Origin: a bacterium
Lineage (GTDB): Bacteria > Hydrogenedentota > Hydrogenedentia > Hydrogenedentiales > SLHB01
Length of the DNA stretch: 57,942 nt
Assembly (NCBI GenBank): GCA_024231375.1
Contig: JAAEQP010001826.1
Location: 1-57,942, forward strand
Direction of reading: 5' to 3'
In this document: positions 24,343 through 33,000 of the stretch, piece after piece
Numbering within the stretch: the first letter of the stretch is position 1
Layout of the letters: every line of letters begins with the position of its first letter
Position numbers and translations under genes: made by a program
Notes under the pieces: model-generated
Seen by the model: only the letters and a program-made list of their open reading frames with translations
The model's database searches: none
Told to the model about the DNA's origin: nothing

Positions 24343-26256
24343 ATGCGCGTATACGTTTCGGACAAGCACACCGCCGCACACGAAAAAGCACTCATGGCTG
24401 CGCTCGCCGCAGCCTGCAAGACCGCCGGGCACGAGGTCGTTAATGGCCACGGCAAGGGCTGGGACGTGGCCTTCTCCTGGAACGGCCGGGATTGGGCGTA
24501 TGGCGGCCCCGTCGTCTTCTGTGAACTCGGTTGGTTGCCGCGCTGGAGCTACCAGCTTTCGTGGGATGGCATCAACGCCGCCTCACACCTGGCGCCGTTC
24601 GAATGGGACGGCAAGCCGCTCACGAAAGCGCGCGCCCGCGCCGTCGCCAAGCACATCACTGCCATCACACAGGGACCGCCGGCAGACGCGTGTCTCGACG
24701 GATACGCTGACACCACGGCGGCCGCCACAGACGTCGGCTATGAGTTCATCCTCTGCCCGCTGCAGGTTGAGACTGACACGAACATGGCGCACGTTCCGGA
24801 AGAGTACCGCACGGCGCAAGGCTTCGTGGATGCCGTCGAAGCCCAAAACCTGCCCTACCCAGTGCTGTTCAAGGCGCACCCGGCATCGGACGCCAACAAC
24901 GACGTGGCGGTCTCGGAGCCGAACGAGCTGATAGCGCACGACCGCAAGCGGAACCTGTACAGCTACCTCCGGGATCCCAGCTGCCGGGGAGTAGTCACGC
25001 TCAACAGCAACACCGCGCATGATGCGCTGCTCTTTGACGTTCCCGCGCTTGTTCTCGGCAAAAACGTCTGGCCGGAGGAAACCGGGCCGTTCTTTGTCGG
25101 GTGGCCGGCGCGGTGGGCGTCGTTCTCGAAGTGGTCGCGGTCCAAGGCCCGCGCCGATGCCGTAGCCGCGTATTCTGAGTGGCTGATGCAGAACCAATGG
25201 ACGCTCGCGCAGGCCGGAGACCCGGAGCGTGTAGGCGCGCTGTTGACCGCCGCCCTTGAGGCGCGCGCACCCGCCGACGTCCCGCGTGAGCCGGTCACGG
25301 TTGAGGCCGATGGCCCGCAGCTTGTCGTCAATGTCGTGGCCCGGAACATGGGCTGGCTATTCGAGGACATTAAGGGTGCGCTGACCCGCACGGAAGTCCC
25401 GGGCGCCATCGTCGTGGGCTCGGAGCGTGCGCGAAGTGATGCTGACGCGTGGTATTACCTACGCCCGGATGAGGCGCCGAACAGTGTTGGGGAGCTGTCC
25501 AGGTCAGTGCTGAGCGTGCATGATCTGGTGCCGCGTCACATGGAGACGATCGCGCCAGCGCTCAGTGAAGCCGGTGGCGTGTCGCTGGTTAACCCGGACC
25601 AACTCGAAGCCCTGGAACGGCTCCGGGTAGACTGGTCCGATACGCGACTGCTCATGCTCCCGATCGGGTGCGGGCGCGAGTTCTCGCCTGACGCGGGCGG
25701 GCATCGGAAGCGTAGCGGCCGGTTTGCGGTCGGGTGGTTCGGGCGCGGCCTGAAGCAGAAACGCCCGGAGATGTTCACGCGCGCACTCGCCAAGCTCCAG
25801 GGCCAGGTCCGGTGTGCTGCCAGCCTCGTAGGCGATCAATTGGAAGCGTGCGAGCGTGAGCTATCGCACACCTACCGCGTCCCGGTCGAGTACCTGCGGA
25901 AAGACCGCCTCACCTACGCCAAGTACCCGGACGTCTACAGGCGGCTGGATGCGGTGGTCATCACGTCCGAGCTGGAAGCCGGGCCGCTGTGCCTGTACGA
26001 GGCGCTCGCCTCGGGCGTGCCGGTCGTCACAACCGACTGCAGCGCCATGGTTCGGCGGTTGATACATGAAGGCGTGAACGGCTATATCCGCTCGGACGCG
26101 GCCAGCATCGCGGTTGCGCTGCGGTCCATTGCGGACAACCGCCGCGAGTGGCACGGACGCCGCCACGCCATCGCCGGGACGCTTGAGGGTCTGAGCTACG
26201 AGCGCTGGCTTGAGGCGCAGATTCGGCTGTGCATGGAGGTTGCGGCGAAATCTTGA
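24343..26256 (+). CDS. Two-domain glycosyltransferase (capsule-type plus GT4-like)
   Basis: 637 residues, ATG 24343. The N-terminal domain (about 1-290) has features of capsule-synthesis or Kdo-type transferases: FILCPLQVETDTNM, PVLFKAHPAS and VVTLNSNTAHDALLFDVPAL. The C-terminal domain (about 320-637) is GT4/GT-B-like: RFAVGWFGRGLKQKRPEMF, ITSELEAGPLCLYEALASGV with Glu in the donor-binding EALA motif, VVTTDCSAMVRRL. Such a tandem could build a two-sugar unit. The N-terminal half has a relative at 51228. Early-region placement suggests modification of DNA, host glycans or virion parts; substrate unknown. Confidence 0.75.
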   Translation: MRVYVSDKHTAAHEKALMAALAAACKTAGHEVVNGHGKGWDVAFSWNGRDWAYGGPVVFCELGWLPRWSYQLSWDGINAASHLAPFEWDGKPLTKARARAVAKHITAITQGPPADACLDGYADTTAAATDVGYEFILCPLQVETDTNMAHVPEEYRTAQGFVDAVEAQNLPYPVLFKAHPASDANNDVAVSEPNELIAHDRKRNLYSYLRDPSCRGVVTLNSNTAHDALLFDVPALVLGKNVWPEETGPFFVGWPARWASFSKWSRSKARADAVAAYSEWLMQNQWTLAQAGDPERVGALLTAALEARAPADVPREPVTVEADGPQLVVNVVARNMGWLFEDIKGALTRTEVPGAIVVGSERARSDADAWYYLRPDEAPNSVGELSRSVLSVHDLVPRHMETIAPALSEAGGVSLVNPDQLEALERLRVDWSDTRLLMLPIGCGREFSPDAGGHRKRSGRFAVGWFGRGLKQKRPEMFTRALAKLQGQVRCAASLVGDQLEACERELSHTYRVPVEYLRKDRLTYAKYPDVYRRLDAVVITSELEAGPLCLYEALASGVPVVTTDCSAMVRRLIHEGVNGYIRSDAASIAVALRSIADNRREWHGRRHAIAGTLEGLSYERWLEAQIRLCMEVAAKS

Positions 26257-26318
26257 GGATTGACGCGGCGCGCGCAAGTACGGCGGGCAAACGAGAATCG
26301 AGAAATAAGGGGCATCAC

Positions 26319-27164
26319 ATGGCTTCCGCAATCAACAACGCCGTCATCATATCAGACATTCACTGCGGGTGCAAGCTCGGGCTCTGTACGCCAATCGTGA
26401 ACCTGGACGAAGGCGGCAGCTACCACGCCAGTGCACTACAGCTCAAGCTGCTGTCGTGGTGGCAGGAGTTCTGGAGCGTGTGGGTGCCCGAGGCCACGCA
26501 CGGCGAGCCATACGCGGTCGTCGTCAATGGCGATTCTACGGATGGCGTACACCACAAGTCCGTGACGCAAATCAGCAACAACCTCACGGACCAGAAGCGG
26601 ATCGCGGCAGACCTTCTGCGCCCGATCGTCGCCAGCGCGGCGGCATTCTACATGATACGCGGCACTGAGGCCCATGTCGGCGCGTCCGGCCAGAATGAGG
26701 AAGCGTTGGCGCAGGAACTTGGCGCGATCCCGAACGAGTCTGGGCAATACGCGCGCTATGAGCTCTGGCTCCGTATCGGTCGCGGCCTGGCGCACATCAT
26801 GCATCATATCGGCACGACCGGCCGCACGCACTACGAATCATCGGCGCTCATGGGTGAATATGGCGAGTCCTGCGCGGATGCCGGGCGCTGGGGCAGGGAA
26901 GCTCCGGACGTGGTTGTGCGCTCGCACCGGCACCGCAACTGCGAGATCCGCGTCCCGACCAAGGACGGCTACGGGATCTGCTGCACCACGCCCGGCTGGC
27001 AACTCCGCACGCCGTTCGCGTATCGGATCCCGGGCGGTCGGATCACGACGCCGCAGATGGGCGGAACGGTTATCCGGTGTGGTGACAACGACGTGTTCAC
27101 CCGGCATAAGGTTTGGAGCATCGAACGATCCAAGGTGGAGGAACCGACGCATGTTGACGTTTGA
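26319..27164 (+). CDS. Calcineurin-like metallophosphoesterase
   Basis: 281 residues. Metal-binding motifs in order: VIISDIHCG (DxH), VVVNGDSTDG (GD), IMHHIG (H) and VVRSHRHRN (GHxH-like, Gly replaced by Ser). The family hydrolyses phosphodiesters of DNA, RNA or cyclic nucleotides. A role in counteracting host cyclic-nucleotide signalling or in DNA processing is possible. The next gene starts 14 bases before its end. Confidence 0.75.
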   Translation: MASAINNAVIISDIHCGCKLGLCTPIVNLDEGGSYHASALQLKLLSWWQEFWSVWVPEATHGEPYAVVVNGDSTDGVHHKSVTQISNNLTDQKRIAADLLRPIVASAAAFYMIRGTEAHVGASGQNEEALAQELGAIPNESGQYARYELWLRIGRGLAHIMHHIGTTGRTHYESSALMGEYGESCADAGRWGREAPDVVVRSHRHRNCEIRVPTKDGYGICCTTPGWQLRTPFAYRIPGGRITTPQMGGTVIRCGDNDVFTRHKVWSIERSKVEEPTHVDV

Positions 27165-27951
27165 CGATGATGGCCGCCGTTTGTTAATGCCCAGCGACTC
27201 GGTATACCTCGCAGGCCCCATGCGTGGGATTCCGGAATACAATTTCCCAGCGTTCAAGGCAGCGACTGAATCGTTGCGTGCGGACAACTGGAAGGTCTGG
27301 AGTCCGGCGGAGAACGACGTGGAACTTGACAACTTCGATCCCGTCAAAGATGAACCCAGGGATATGGCGCATTATATGGCCCGGGATCTACCGGCCGTAT
27401 GTGCCGCGGACGCCGTGGTTGTGCTGCCCGGCTGGGAGAGTTCGGAGGGTTGCGCGATTGAGGTCTATGTGGCCCGCGCCGTCGGCAAACCGATCTTCAC
27501 GTATCCCAACCTGCACGAGTTGCGGGAAGAGCCGGCCGAGAAGCGCGCGCCGGGCGGTGAAGTGCGTTCGGTAGACCCGCAAACGGGTGGCGAGAAGGGG
27601 ACAAAGCTGGCGCGGTTCGACTTGATCCCAGCAGGTCCGCTGTTCCAACTTGCGGAACACTACGGCCGCGGCGTTGAGCAGGGCAACTACGCGCCGCGGA
27701 ATTGGGAACTCGGGTATTCCTGGGGAAAGAGCTTTGCGGCTATGATGCGGCACGCGTGGGCATTCTGGCGCGGTGAGGACATCGATGAGCAGACCGGAAG
27801 CCCGCACCTCGCCGCCGTAGCCTGGCACGCTTTCGCTCTCCTTGAGTGGGGCGAGACGCACCCAGAGAAGGATGACCGTCAGAGTACGTTGGTACGCATG
27901 GAGGGAACGACAGATGGAACCGAAAGCACCGATGACGATCACAGAGGCTGA
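27151..27951 (+). CDS. DUF4406 - dATP/dGTP diphosphohydrolase fusion
   Basis: 266 residues; ATG 27151 has GGAGG nine bases upstream. Residues 17-125 match DUF4406, related to nucleoside 2-deoxyribosyltransferases (SVYLAGPMRGIPEYNFPAF, ADAVVVLPGWESSEGCAIE). Residues 148-235 match the DUF5664 dATP/dGTP diphosphohydrolase domain (GTKLARFDLIPAG, ELGYSWGKSFAAMMRHAW, LAAVAWHAFALLE). Both domains act on deoxynucleotides, so the fusion probably tunes the dNTP pool. No PurZ or DpoZ is present, so a 2-aminoadenine genome is not supported. Confidence 0.75.
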   Translation: MLTFDDDGRRLLMPSDSVYLAGPMRGIPEYNFPAFKAATESLRADNWKVWSPAENDVELDNFDPVKDEPRDMAHYMARDLPAVCAADAVVVLPGWESSEGCAIEVYVARAVGKPIFTYPNLHELREEPAEKRAPGGEVRSVDPQTGGEKGTKLARFDLIPAGPLFQLAEHYGRGVEQGNYAPRNWELGYSWGKSFAAMMRHAWAFWRGEDIDEQTGSPHLAAVAWHAFALLEWGETHPEKDDRQSTLVRMEGTTDGTESTDDDHRG

Positions 27952-28204
27952 GCTCACGGCCGAAACGCTGAAGCTATTCGCGCTCTCCGAGGCAGAGGCC
28001 GAGCCGTACAACCGGCCGTGGACCGCGCCAGAAGAAGCCGCGGTCGCCAAGTTCTACGCGACATACAGGGCAGCTGGCCGAGTGCTGGAGTTGATCGCGA
28101 AGTGGAAAGAGGCTTTTCCGCCCGGTCGCACGTACAACAGTATGGTCCAGAAAGCGCGCACAATGGGCATCGCGCGGCCGAAGCGCAGAATTGGAGGGGA
28201 ATGA
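27914..28204 (+). CDS. Myb/SANT-like small DNA-binding protein
   Basis: 96 residues, ATG 27914 after GAGGGA. RPWTAPEEAAVAKFYATYR, a second helix with LELIAKWKEAFP and NSMVQKARTMGIARPKR form a three-helix SANT-like pattern. Overlaps both neighbours. Regulatory role inferred. Confidence 0.6.
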   Translation: MEPKAPMTITEAELTAETLKLFALSEAEAEPYNRPWTAPEEAAVAKFYATYRAAGRVLELIAKWKEAFPPGRTYNSMVQKARTMGIARPKRRIGGE

Positions 28205-28866
28205 TGGGTAGTGAACTGAGGGCAAACACCTGCCCCTGCGGCGCTAGCCCAGCGGTGACCGTTGAGGCGAACGTAGGCTACTACGTGCACTGTTACCGGT
28301 GTTGGCGCCATGGACCAAAGGGCACTCGCGACGAGGCGGTGAATGGCTGGAATGAGTTGATAGCTGACCCGCCGAGTTTTCACGACGAACTACAGCGCAG
28401 GCAAGAGCGTATTCGCGAAATCGCAAAGCACGGGCTCTGCTGGCGGTGTGAATGGCGCGTCCAAAATTGGGAATCTGGCCGCCAGCCACGCGCGGAGTGC
28501 GGGAATGTCCTGTCGGCCGTCTGTAGTTGCTACATGTACCGCCCGGTGTCGCCGTGTCTGCAGTCAGTGCCCGAGGCGTACCGCGACGACCCGAGGCCAG
28601 ACCACGGCCCGGCCATGCTGGCGAAGCGAATGCAGCGAGATGGCACGGCATCGGTCGCGTATCATCTGCACCGTCGCCCCGACGGCCGAAGCGTGGTCTA
28701 TGCCGTACCCGAGCAAGTGAGCAAGGCGCCGACGCATTATCTGACCGAGCAGCAGCGCGCCGAGTGGTACACGCCAGAGGCACGGTGCCCGCACACGCGC
28801 AGAGGCTGGGTTGCGCCACCGGTTGAGCCGCTACGCTGGACCGATGAACAGGAGGTGGAACGATGA
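28201..28866 (+). CDS. Zinc-ribbon protein with Lar-like N-terminus
   Basis: 221 residues starting at ATGATG 28201. CPCGASPAVTVEANVGYYVH and CYRCW followed by RDEAVNGWNEL match the Lar restriction-alleviation zinc ribbon. A second Cys set (CWRCEWRVQNW, CGNVLSAVCSCYMY) suggests another zinc site. A role against host restriction is suggested by the Lar-like half and the nearby methyltransferase; the C-terminal part is unknown. Confidence 0.65.
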   Translation: MMGSELRANTCPCGASPAVTVEANVGYYVHCYRCWRHGPKGTRDEAVNGWNELIADPPSFHDELQRRQERIREIAKHGLCWRCEWRVQNWESGRQPRAECGNVLSAVCSCYMYRPVSPCLQSVPEAYRDDPRPDHGPAMLAKRMQRDGTASVAYHLHRRPDGRSVVYAVPEQVSKAPTHYLTEQQRAEWYTPEARCPHTRRGWVAPPVEPLRWTDEQEVER

Positions 28867-29204
28867 GCCTGGACTTTTATCTGGAGACGCCGACATGCCC
28901 GACCTGCGGGCACAGCGCCGAAGTGTTTGACGCGGACATTACGAGCAACCTCGGCGCGATGGCGCGCGAGGCCGGTATCTACGAGGCGCTATGGCACCCG
29001 AACGAGCACGGGTACACAACCGCCAAAGAGCTGATAGAGCCATTGCGGAAGGGGCTTGACCAGCTATTGGGGAATCCCGAATACTTCAAGAGCTTCGACG
29101 CGCCGAACGGCTGGGGGCTGTACGAGCATTTCGTCCCGTTCGTTCAAAGGTGCCTTGCCGCGTGTCAGGAGCACCCGACGGCCGTCGTGAGAACGAGCAC
29201 CTAG
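28863..29204 (+). CDS. Conserved phage protein of unknown function
   Basis: 113 residues. MSLDFYLETPTCPTCGHSAE, ITSNLGAMAREAGIYEALWH, LIEPLRKGLDQL and NGWGLYEHFVPFV are typical of a small family seen in many unrelated phages. A single CxxC may bind zinc with other ligands. ATGA overlap with upstream gene. Confidence 0.8.
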   Translation: MSLDFYLETPTCPTCGHSAEVFDADITSNLGAMAREAGIYEALWHPNEHGYTTAKELIEPLRKGLDQLLGNPEYFKSFDAPNGWGLYEHFVPFVQRCLAACQEHPTAVVRTST

Positions 29205-29278
29205 ACATGCACAACAATGCACATACGCACCATTAATGCCCCATTACCCGGGCTAGTGACCGACACAGGAGCAGTAAA

Positions 29279-29500
29279 ATGAACAATCCGCCGCTGAACA
29301 AACTACCCGCACCCTGGCGCTGCAAGGTGCACCCGCGCTACTCGGCGCAGTACCGCCCGACCTCTGACTGCCGCGACTGCTGGGCGCTGTGGTTGCAAGC
29401 GTGCCAGCGGCGTGACACGTCGCCGGCCAGATGCTCGATGAACGCCAGACCAACTGTCGCCGTTCGCGAATCGCGAATTGCGAACAGGGGAGTGTGCTGA
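29279..29500 (+). CDS. Small Cys-containing protein
   Basis: 73 residues with AGGAG upstream. WRCKVHPRYSAQYRPTSDCRDCWALW contains a short Cys/His cluster like the 'C..H...Y.....P...C..C' zinc peptides of phages; the tail is Arg-rich. The 75 bases upstream hold no gene. Function unknown. Confidence 0.6.
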   Translation: MNNPPLNKLPAPWRCKVHPRYSAQYRPTSDCRDCWALWLQACQRRDTSPARCSMNARPTVAVRESRIANRGVC

Positions 29501-29501
29501 C

Positions 29502-29747
29502 ATGGCAGACATTACGAAGTGTAGAGGCGGCCGGTGCCCATGGCGCGCGAATTGCTACCGCTACACGGCCCCCGCCGACCCGGTGGCGCAATCGTACTTT
29601 GTGACCGTCCCGGGCGTGTTCAGCCGCAGCGAGTTCCGGTGTGCTGAGTACTGGCCGGACGCCGCGTTGCTGATACGAGACGGGACTGGCGAAACCGGGT
29701 CAGATGTTGCGAAGTGTAACGGATTTGTCATAGACGGCACGGGTTAG
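29502..29747 (+). CDS. Small Cys-rich protein
   Basis: 81 residues from ATG 29502 (GGGGAG upstream). ITKCRGGRCPWRANCYRYTA and the later CAEY suggest a zinc knuckle, as in phage early proteins of the 'C-C-C-R' type. Ends just before promoter 6. Unknown function. Confidence 0.6.
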   Translation: MADITKCRGGRCPWRANCYRYTAPADPVAQSYFVTVPGVFSRSEFRCAEYWPDAALLIRDGTGETGSDVAKCNGFVIDGTG

Positions 29748-29750
29748 CGC

Positions 29751-29786
29751 TTGACACATACACAAGCGTGGCGTATAGTGGGGGAG
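29751..29786 (+). promoter_or_regulatory. Early-family promoter 6
   Basis: TTGACA at 29751-29756, 17-base spacer CATACACAAGCGTGGCG, TATAGT at 29774-29779. The leader carries AGGAGGG before the helicase-methylase start at 29809; no ATG at +1. Confidence 0.88.
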
Positions 29787-29808
29787 AGCAGAAGCAAAAG
29801 GAGGGAGC

Positions 29809-32046
29809 ATGGATTACCGAGAGTTTTTGGCGGGCAAGGCCATCAGCACCCCGGACGCGGGACTTGATCTCGTGCCGGATCTGAACCCGATGCTGTTTGA
29901 CTTCCAGCGAGACATTGGGCGATGGGCGTTACGGCGAGGCCGTGCCGCTATCTTCGCAGACTGCGGCCTCGGCAAGACGCCGATGCAGTTGGAATGGGCG
30001 AAGCACGTTCCCGGTGACGTCCTGATCCTGGCACCGCTCGCAGTGGCACCGCAGACGGTTCGCGAGGGCGAGAAGTTTGGCGCACCCGTGCGCTACGTCC
30101 GCGACGGAGCTGACGTCGACCCCGGCATTAGCATCGCCAACTATGAGATGCTGCACCATTTCGACGTCTCACGGTTCGCGGGGATCGTGCTGGACGAAAG
30201 CAGCATTCTCAAGGCGTACACCGGAAAGTTCCGCAACCAGATCATAGAGTCGTTCGCGTCTACGCCGTACCGCCTTGCCTGCACAGCCACGCCCGCACCA
30301 AACGACTTCATGGAACTTGGCAACCATGCCGAGTTCTTGGGCGCAATGTCGCGGACGGAAATGCTATCCATGTTCTTCGTGCATGATGGAGGTGAAACGC
30401 AGAAGTGGCGGATCAAGAGGCACGCACAGAAAGAGTATTGGCGGTGGATATGCTCGTGGGCCGTGATGATCCGCAAGCCGTCCGATCTGGGATATGATGA
30501 CGGAGATTTCACGCTGCCGCCATTGCGGATGCATGAGCATGTCGTCCCAGTGGATGAATGCGACAGCGAAGACGGCATGCTATTCCGGCTGCCAGCATCC
30601 ACGCTTCGCGAACGCCAGACCGAGCGACGATTGACCGTTGACCGGCGTGCCGACGTTGCCGCAGAAATGGCGAACGCGAGCGATGAGCCGTGGCTGATAT
30701 GGTGCGACCGCAATGACGAGTCTCGGGCGCTTGCCGAGAGGATTCCCGATGCAGTCGAGATCACGGGGTCGGACAAGCTGGACCGCAAGGAGTCTGCCAT
30801 GCTGGACTTCAGCGCCGGCAAGATTCGCGTGCTTGTCACAAAGCCAAGCATCGCTGGGTTCGGCATGAACTGGCAACACTGCCGGAACGTCGCATTCGTC
30901 GGGCTGTCGGACAGCTACGAGCAATTCTACCAAGCAGTGCGCCGTTGCTGGCGTTTCGGGCAGACGCAGGAAGTGCATTGCCACATCATCACGGCCGCAA
31001 CAGAGGGCGCCGTGGTCGCGAACATCAAGCGCAAAGAACGAGACGCGCAGCATATGGCATCGTCCATGGTGGGCAATATGCACGACTACAACGAGCAAAA
31101 CATCAGGGGAACGGAGAGCATGACGGCAACATACGAGCCCGAAACAGAGCAAGGCGATGGATGGACGGCGCACATGGGGGATTGCGTCGACATCTGCCAT
31201 GCCATGGACGACAACAGCATCGACTACACCGTGTTTTCGCCGCCGTTCGCGAGCCTGTATACCTACAGCAACAGCGACCGGGACATGGGCAACTGCAAGG
31301 ACGATGGCGAGTTCATGACGCATTTCGGGTTCTTGATTGGCGATCTGCTCCGCATCACGAAGCCGGGCCGGCTGTGCTCTTTCCATTGCATGAACCTGCC
31401 GACGGTCAAGTGCCGGCAGGGATACATCGGGCTCCGCGATTTCCGGGGCGACCTCATTCGGTTGTTCGAGGCGGCCGGGTGGATCTACCACAGCGAGGCG
31501 TGTATCTGGAAAGACCCCGTCACGGCCATGCAACGAACCAAGGCGCTCGGGTTGCTGCACAAGCAGCTCAAGAAGGACTCCTGCATGTCTCGCCAGGGCA
31601 TCCCAGACTACTTCGTGACCATGCGCAAGCCGGGAACGAACCCGAACCCGGTAGCGGGGGAGTTGTCCGAGTGGGTCGGTGACGACACGTTCAAGAACAC
31701 GGGCAATCTGAGCATCGACATTTGGCAAAGGTATGCATCGCCCATCTGGACAGACATCAACCCATCCCGGACGCTACAGCACCGCTCTGCACGGGAGCAT
31801 AACGACGAACGGCATATTTGCCCGTTGCAGCTCGACGTGATCGAGCGCGGTGTGCAACTCTGGAGCAACCCGGGCGACTTGGTCCTGTCCCCGTTCATGG
31901 GCATCGGTTCGGAGGGCCATGTGGCGCTGAGCCGGGGCCGCCGGTTCGTGGGCGTTGAGCTCAAGGAATCCTACTACCGTCAGGCCGTCAAGAACCTGGC
32001 AATAGCCGTGCGCGACGCCCAGCAAGACACGCTTTTGTGCCAATAG
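29809..32046 (+). CDS. SNF2-type helicase fused to DNA methyltransferase
   Basis: 745 residues, AGGAGGG upstream. Residues 1-430: SNF2/DEAD motor with Walker A FADCGLGKTP (50-58), motif II LDESS near 128, TATPAPND, and motif VI QAVRRCWRFGQ near 375. Residues 438-745: SAM-dependent DNA methylase of the amino-methylating type, with catalytic SPPF near 476 and SAM motif SPFMGIGSEGHVALSRGR near 693. A start ATG at 31120, in frame with AGGGGA and GGAG upstream, begins exactly at the methylase domain and could give a separate short product. Probable roles are protection of phage DNA from restriction or replication-coupled methylation. Confidence 0.85.
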   Translation: MDYREFLAGKAISTPDAGLDLVPDLNPMLFDFQRDIGRWALRRGRAAIFADCGLGKTPMQLEWAKHVPGDVLILAPLAVAPQTVREGEKFGAPVRYVRDGADVDPGISIANYEMLHHFDVSRFAGIVLDESSILKAYTGKFRNQIIESFASTPYRLACTATPAPNDFMELGNHAEFLGAMSRTEMLSMFFVHDGGETQKWRIKRHAQKEYWRWICSWAVMIRKPSDLGYDDGDFTLPPLRMHEHVVPVDECDSEDGMLFRLPASTLRERQTERRLTVDRRADVAAEMANASDEPWLIWCDRNDESRALAERIPDAVEITGSDKLDRKESAMLDFSAGKIRVLVTKPSIAGFGMNWQHCRNVAFVGLSDSYEQFYQAVRRCWRFGQTQEVHCHIITAATEGAVVANIKRKERDAQHMASSMVGNMHDYNEQNIRGTESMTATYEPETEQGDGWTAHMGDCVDICHAMDDNSIDYTVFSPPFASLYTYSNSDRDMGNCKDDGEFMTHFGFLIGDLLRITKPGRLCSFHCMNLPTVKCRQGYIGLRDFRGDLIRLFEAAGWIYHSEACIWKDPVTAMQRTKALGLLHKQLKKDSCMSRQGIPDYFVTMRKPGTNPNPVAGELSEWVGDDTFKNTGNLSIDIWQRYASPIWTDINPSRTLQHRSAREHNDERHICPLQLDVIERGVQLWSNPGDLVLSPFMGIGSEGHVALSRGRRFVGVELKESYYRQAVKNLAIAVRDAQQDTLLCQ

Positions 32047-32053
32047 GCACCCC

Positions 32054-32224
32054 ATGAACCTCACACCATCCCAGATCATCGACGTCGCCAACCTGCTGCT
32101 GTGCCTCGGGTTCGTCGTGCTGGTGTGGGGTTGCATCGCGTGGTGGTACGAGATGTTCCCGCCAACCAGGACCGACAAGGAGGAAGCGGGGGAAGGGGAC
32201 AAAGAGGGGATGGGGGTGCAGTAA
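32054..32224 (+). CDS. 56-residue single-helix membrane protein
   Basis: ATG 32054, eight bases after the helicase-methylase stop. MNLTPSQIIDVANLLLCLGF continues into VVLVWGCIAWWYEM, one clear membrane segment, followed by a charged, Gly-rich cytoplasmic tail. Could be a superinfection or host-membrane factor; function unknown. Confidence 0.6.
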   Translation: MNLTPSQIIDVANLLLCLGFVVLVWGCIAWWYEMFPPTRTDKEEAGEGDKEGMGVQ

Positions 32225-32312
32225 GAGCGTGTGGGTTCCGACGACAGCACAGGCGCATTGCCTCCCGAGAGCGCGCGGACCGCCTGCGCAGATACAGACG
32301 CTTCACCTATTG

Positions 32313-32336
32313 CCCCGGCACGCGTCGGGGTTTTTT
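32313..32336 (+). terminator. Rho-independent terminator
   Basis: CCCCG (32313-32317) pairs with CGGGG (32326-32330) around an eight-base loop and is followed by TTTTTT. Ends the helicase-methylase unit directly before promoter 7. Confidence 0.8.
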
Positions 32337-32348
32337 CTTGACAGTACG

Positions 32349-32384
32349 TTGACACATACACAATAGCGGCGTATATTGGTTACA
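32349..32384 (+). promoter_or_regulatory. Early-family promoter 7
   Basis: TTGACA at 32349-32354, 17-base spacer CATACACAATAGCGGCG, TATATT at 32372-32377. ATG at 32384 is six bases downstream of the -10 box. Confidence 0.9.
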
Positions 32385-32416
32385 TGGAGAGAGAAGAGCA
32401 CAACACGGAGAAGGCC

Positions 32417-32974
32417 ATGACAAACGCCGAACGCATCTCTAGCATGACCGCCGCCGAGTGGACCGCGATGGCTGACCGGTTCCAGGCCCACCGCGACTGG
32501 CTCGCCGGGGAGCCCGCCATTTCACCGTCCGGCCGGCAGTTTCTTCTCGCGAGCATGGACGTCGACATACGGACCGCGCGGAGACAGGCGGAGATTAGGG
32601 GTGCCCTTGAAGCCGCCCAGGCCGAAGCGGAAGCCGCCGCAGCACCGGCAGTGGACCGGCCGTCCGGACGGAACGAAGTGATCAAGGACATTCGCACGAA
32701 CCTCCGGAAGCGTAGCGGCAAGGCCTGGAGCGTTACGGGTGGACGCGGCACGGCATGGGGTTGGCTCACGATCACGGCACCGCCACGGCGTTGCGGAGAG
32801 TTCGGGTACATGACCGATGAGGACCGCGCCGAACTCGGGGAACTGCTTGGACTCGGGCGCGACACTCACACGCAGGGCGAGAGCGTAGCGGCGGGCAGTG
32901 ACTACTACGCCGAATACGTCGACCGCGCCGCCGGCAGGACGCCGGAGAAGTATGGCACGCAGTATTGGGACTGA
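32417..32974 (+). CDS. Early protein, unknown
   Basis: 185 residues from ATG 32417 (GGAG seven bases upstream). The in-frame ATG at +1 (32384) would add MEREEHNTEKA. Helical N-terminal half with an Ala/Glu-rich coiled coil, then RNEVIKDIRTNLRKRSGKAW and WGWLTITAPPRR, which recalls small domains found in large polyvalent phage proteins (LPD29-like). The resemblance is tentative. Confidence 0.6.
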   Translation: MTNAERISSMTAAEWTAMADRFQAHRDWLAGEPAISPSGRQFLLASMDVDIRTARRQAEIRGALEAAQAEAEAAAAPAVDRPSGRNEVIKDIRTNLRKRSGKAWSVTGGRGTAWGWLTITAPPRRCGEFGYMTDEDRAELGELLGLGRDTHTQGESVAAGSDYYAEYVDRAAGRTPEKYGTQYWD

Positions 32975-33000
32975 GCGGCGGAAGCACACGGGAGAAAGCC

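Noticed and set aside
26263..26300. TTGACG before the phosphoesterase gene as a promoter
   Set aside because: No TATANT-like hexamer at the proper distance; the sequence overlaps the end of the glycosyltransferase gene.
29462..29485. Short TTCGCGAATCGCGAA palindrome, also near 51945
   Set aside because: Only two occurrences, both inside coding frames in GC-rich DNA; no link to a known site.
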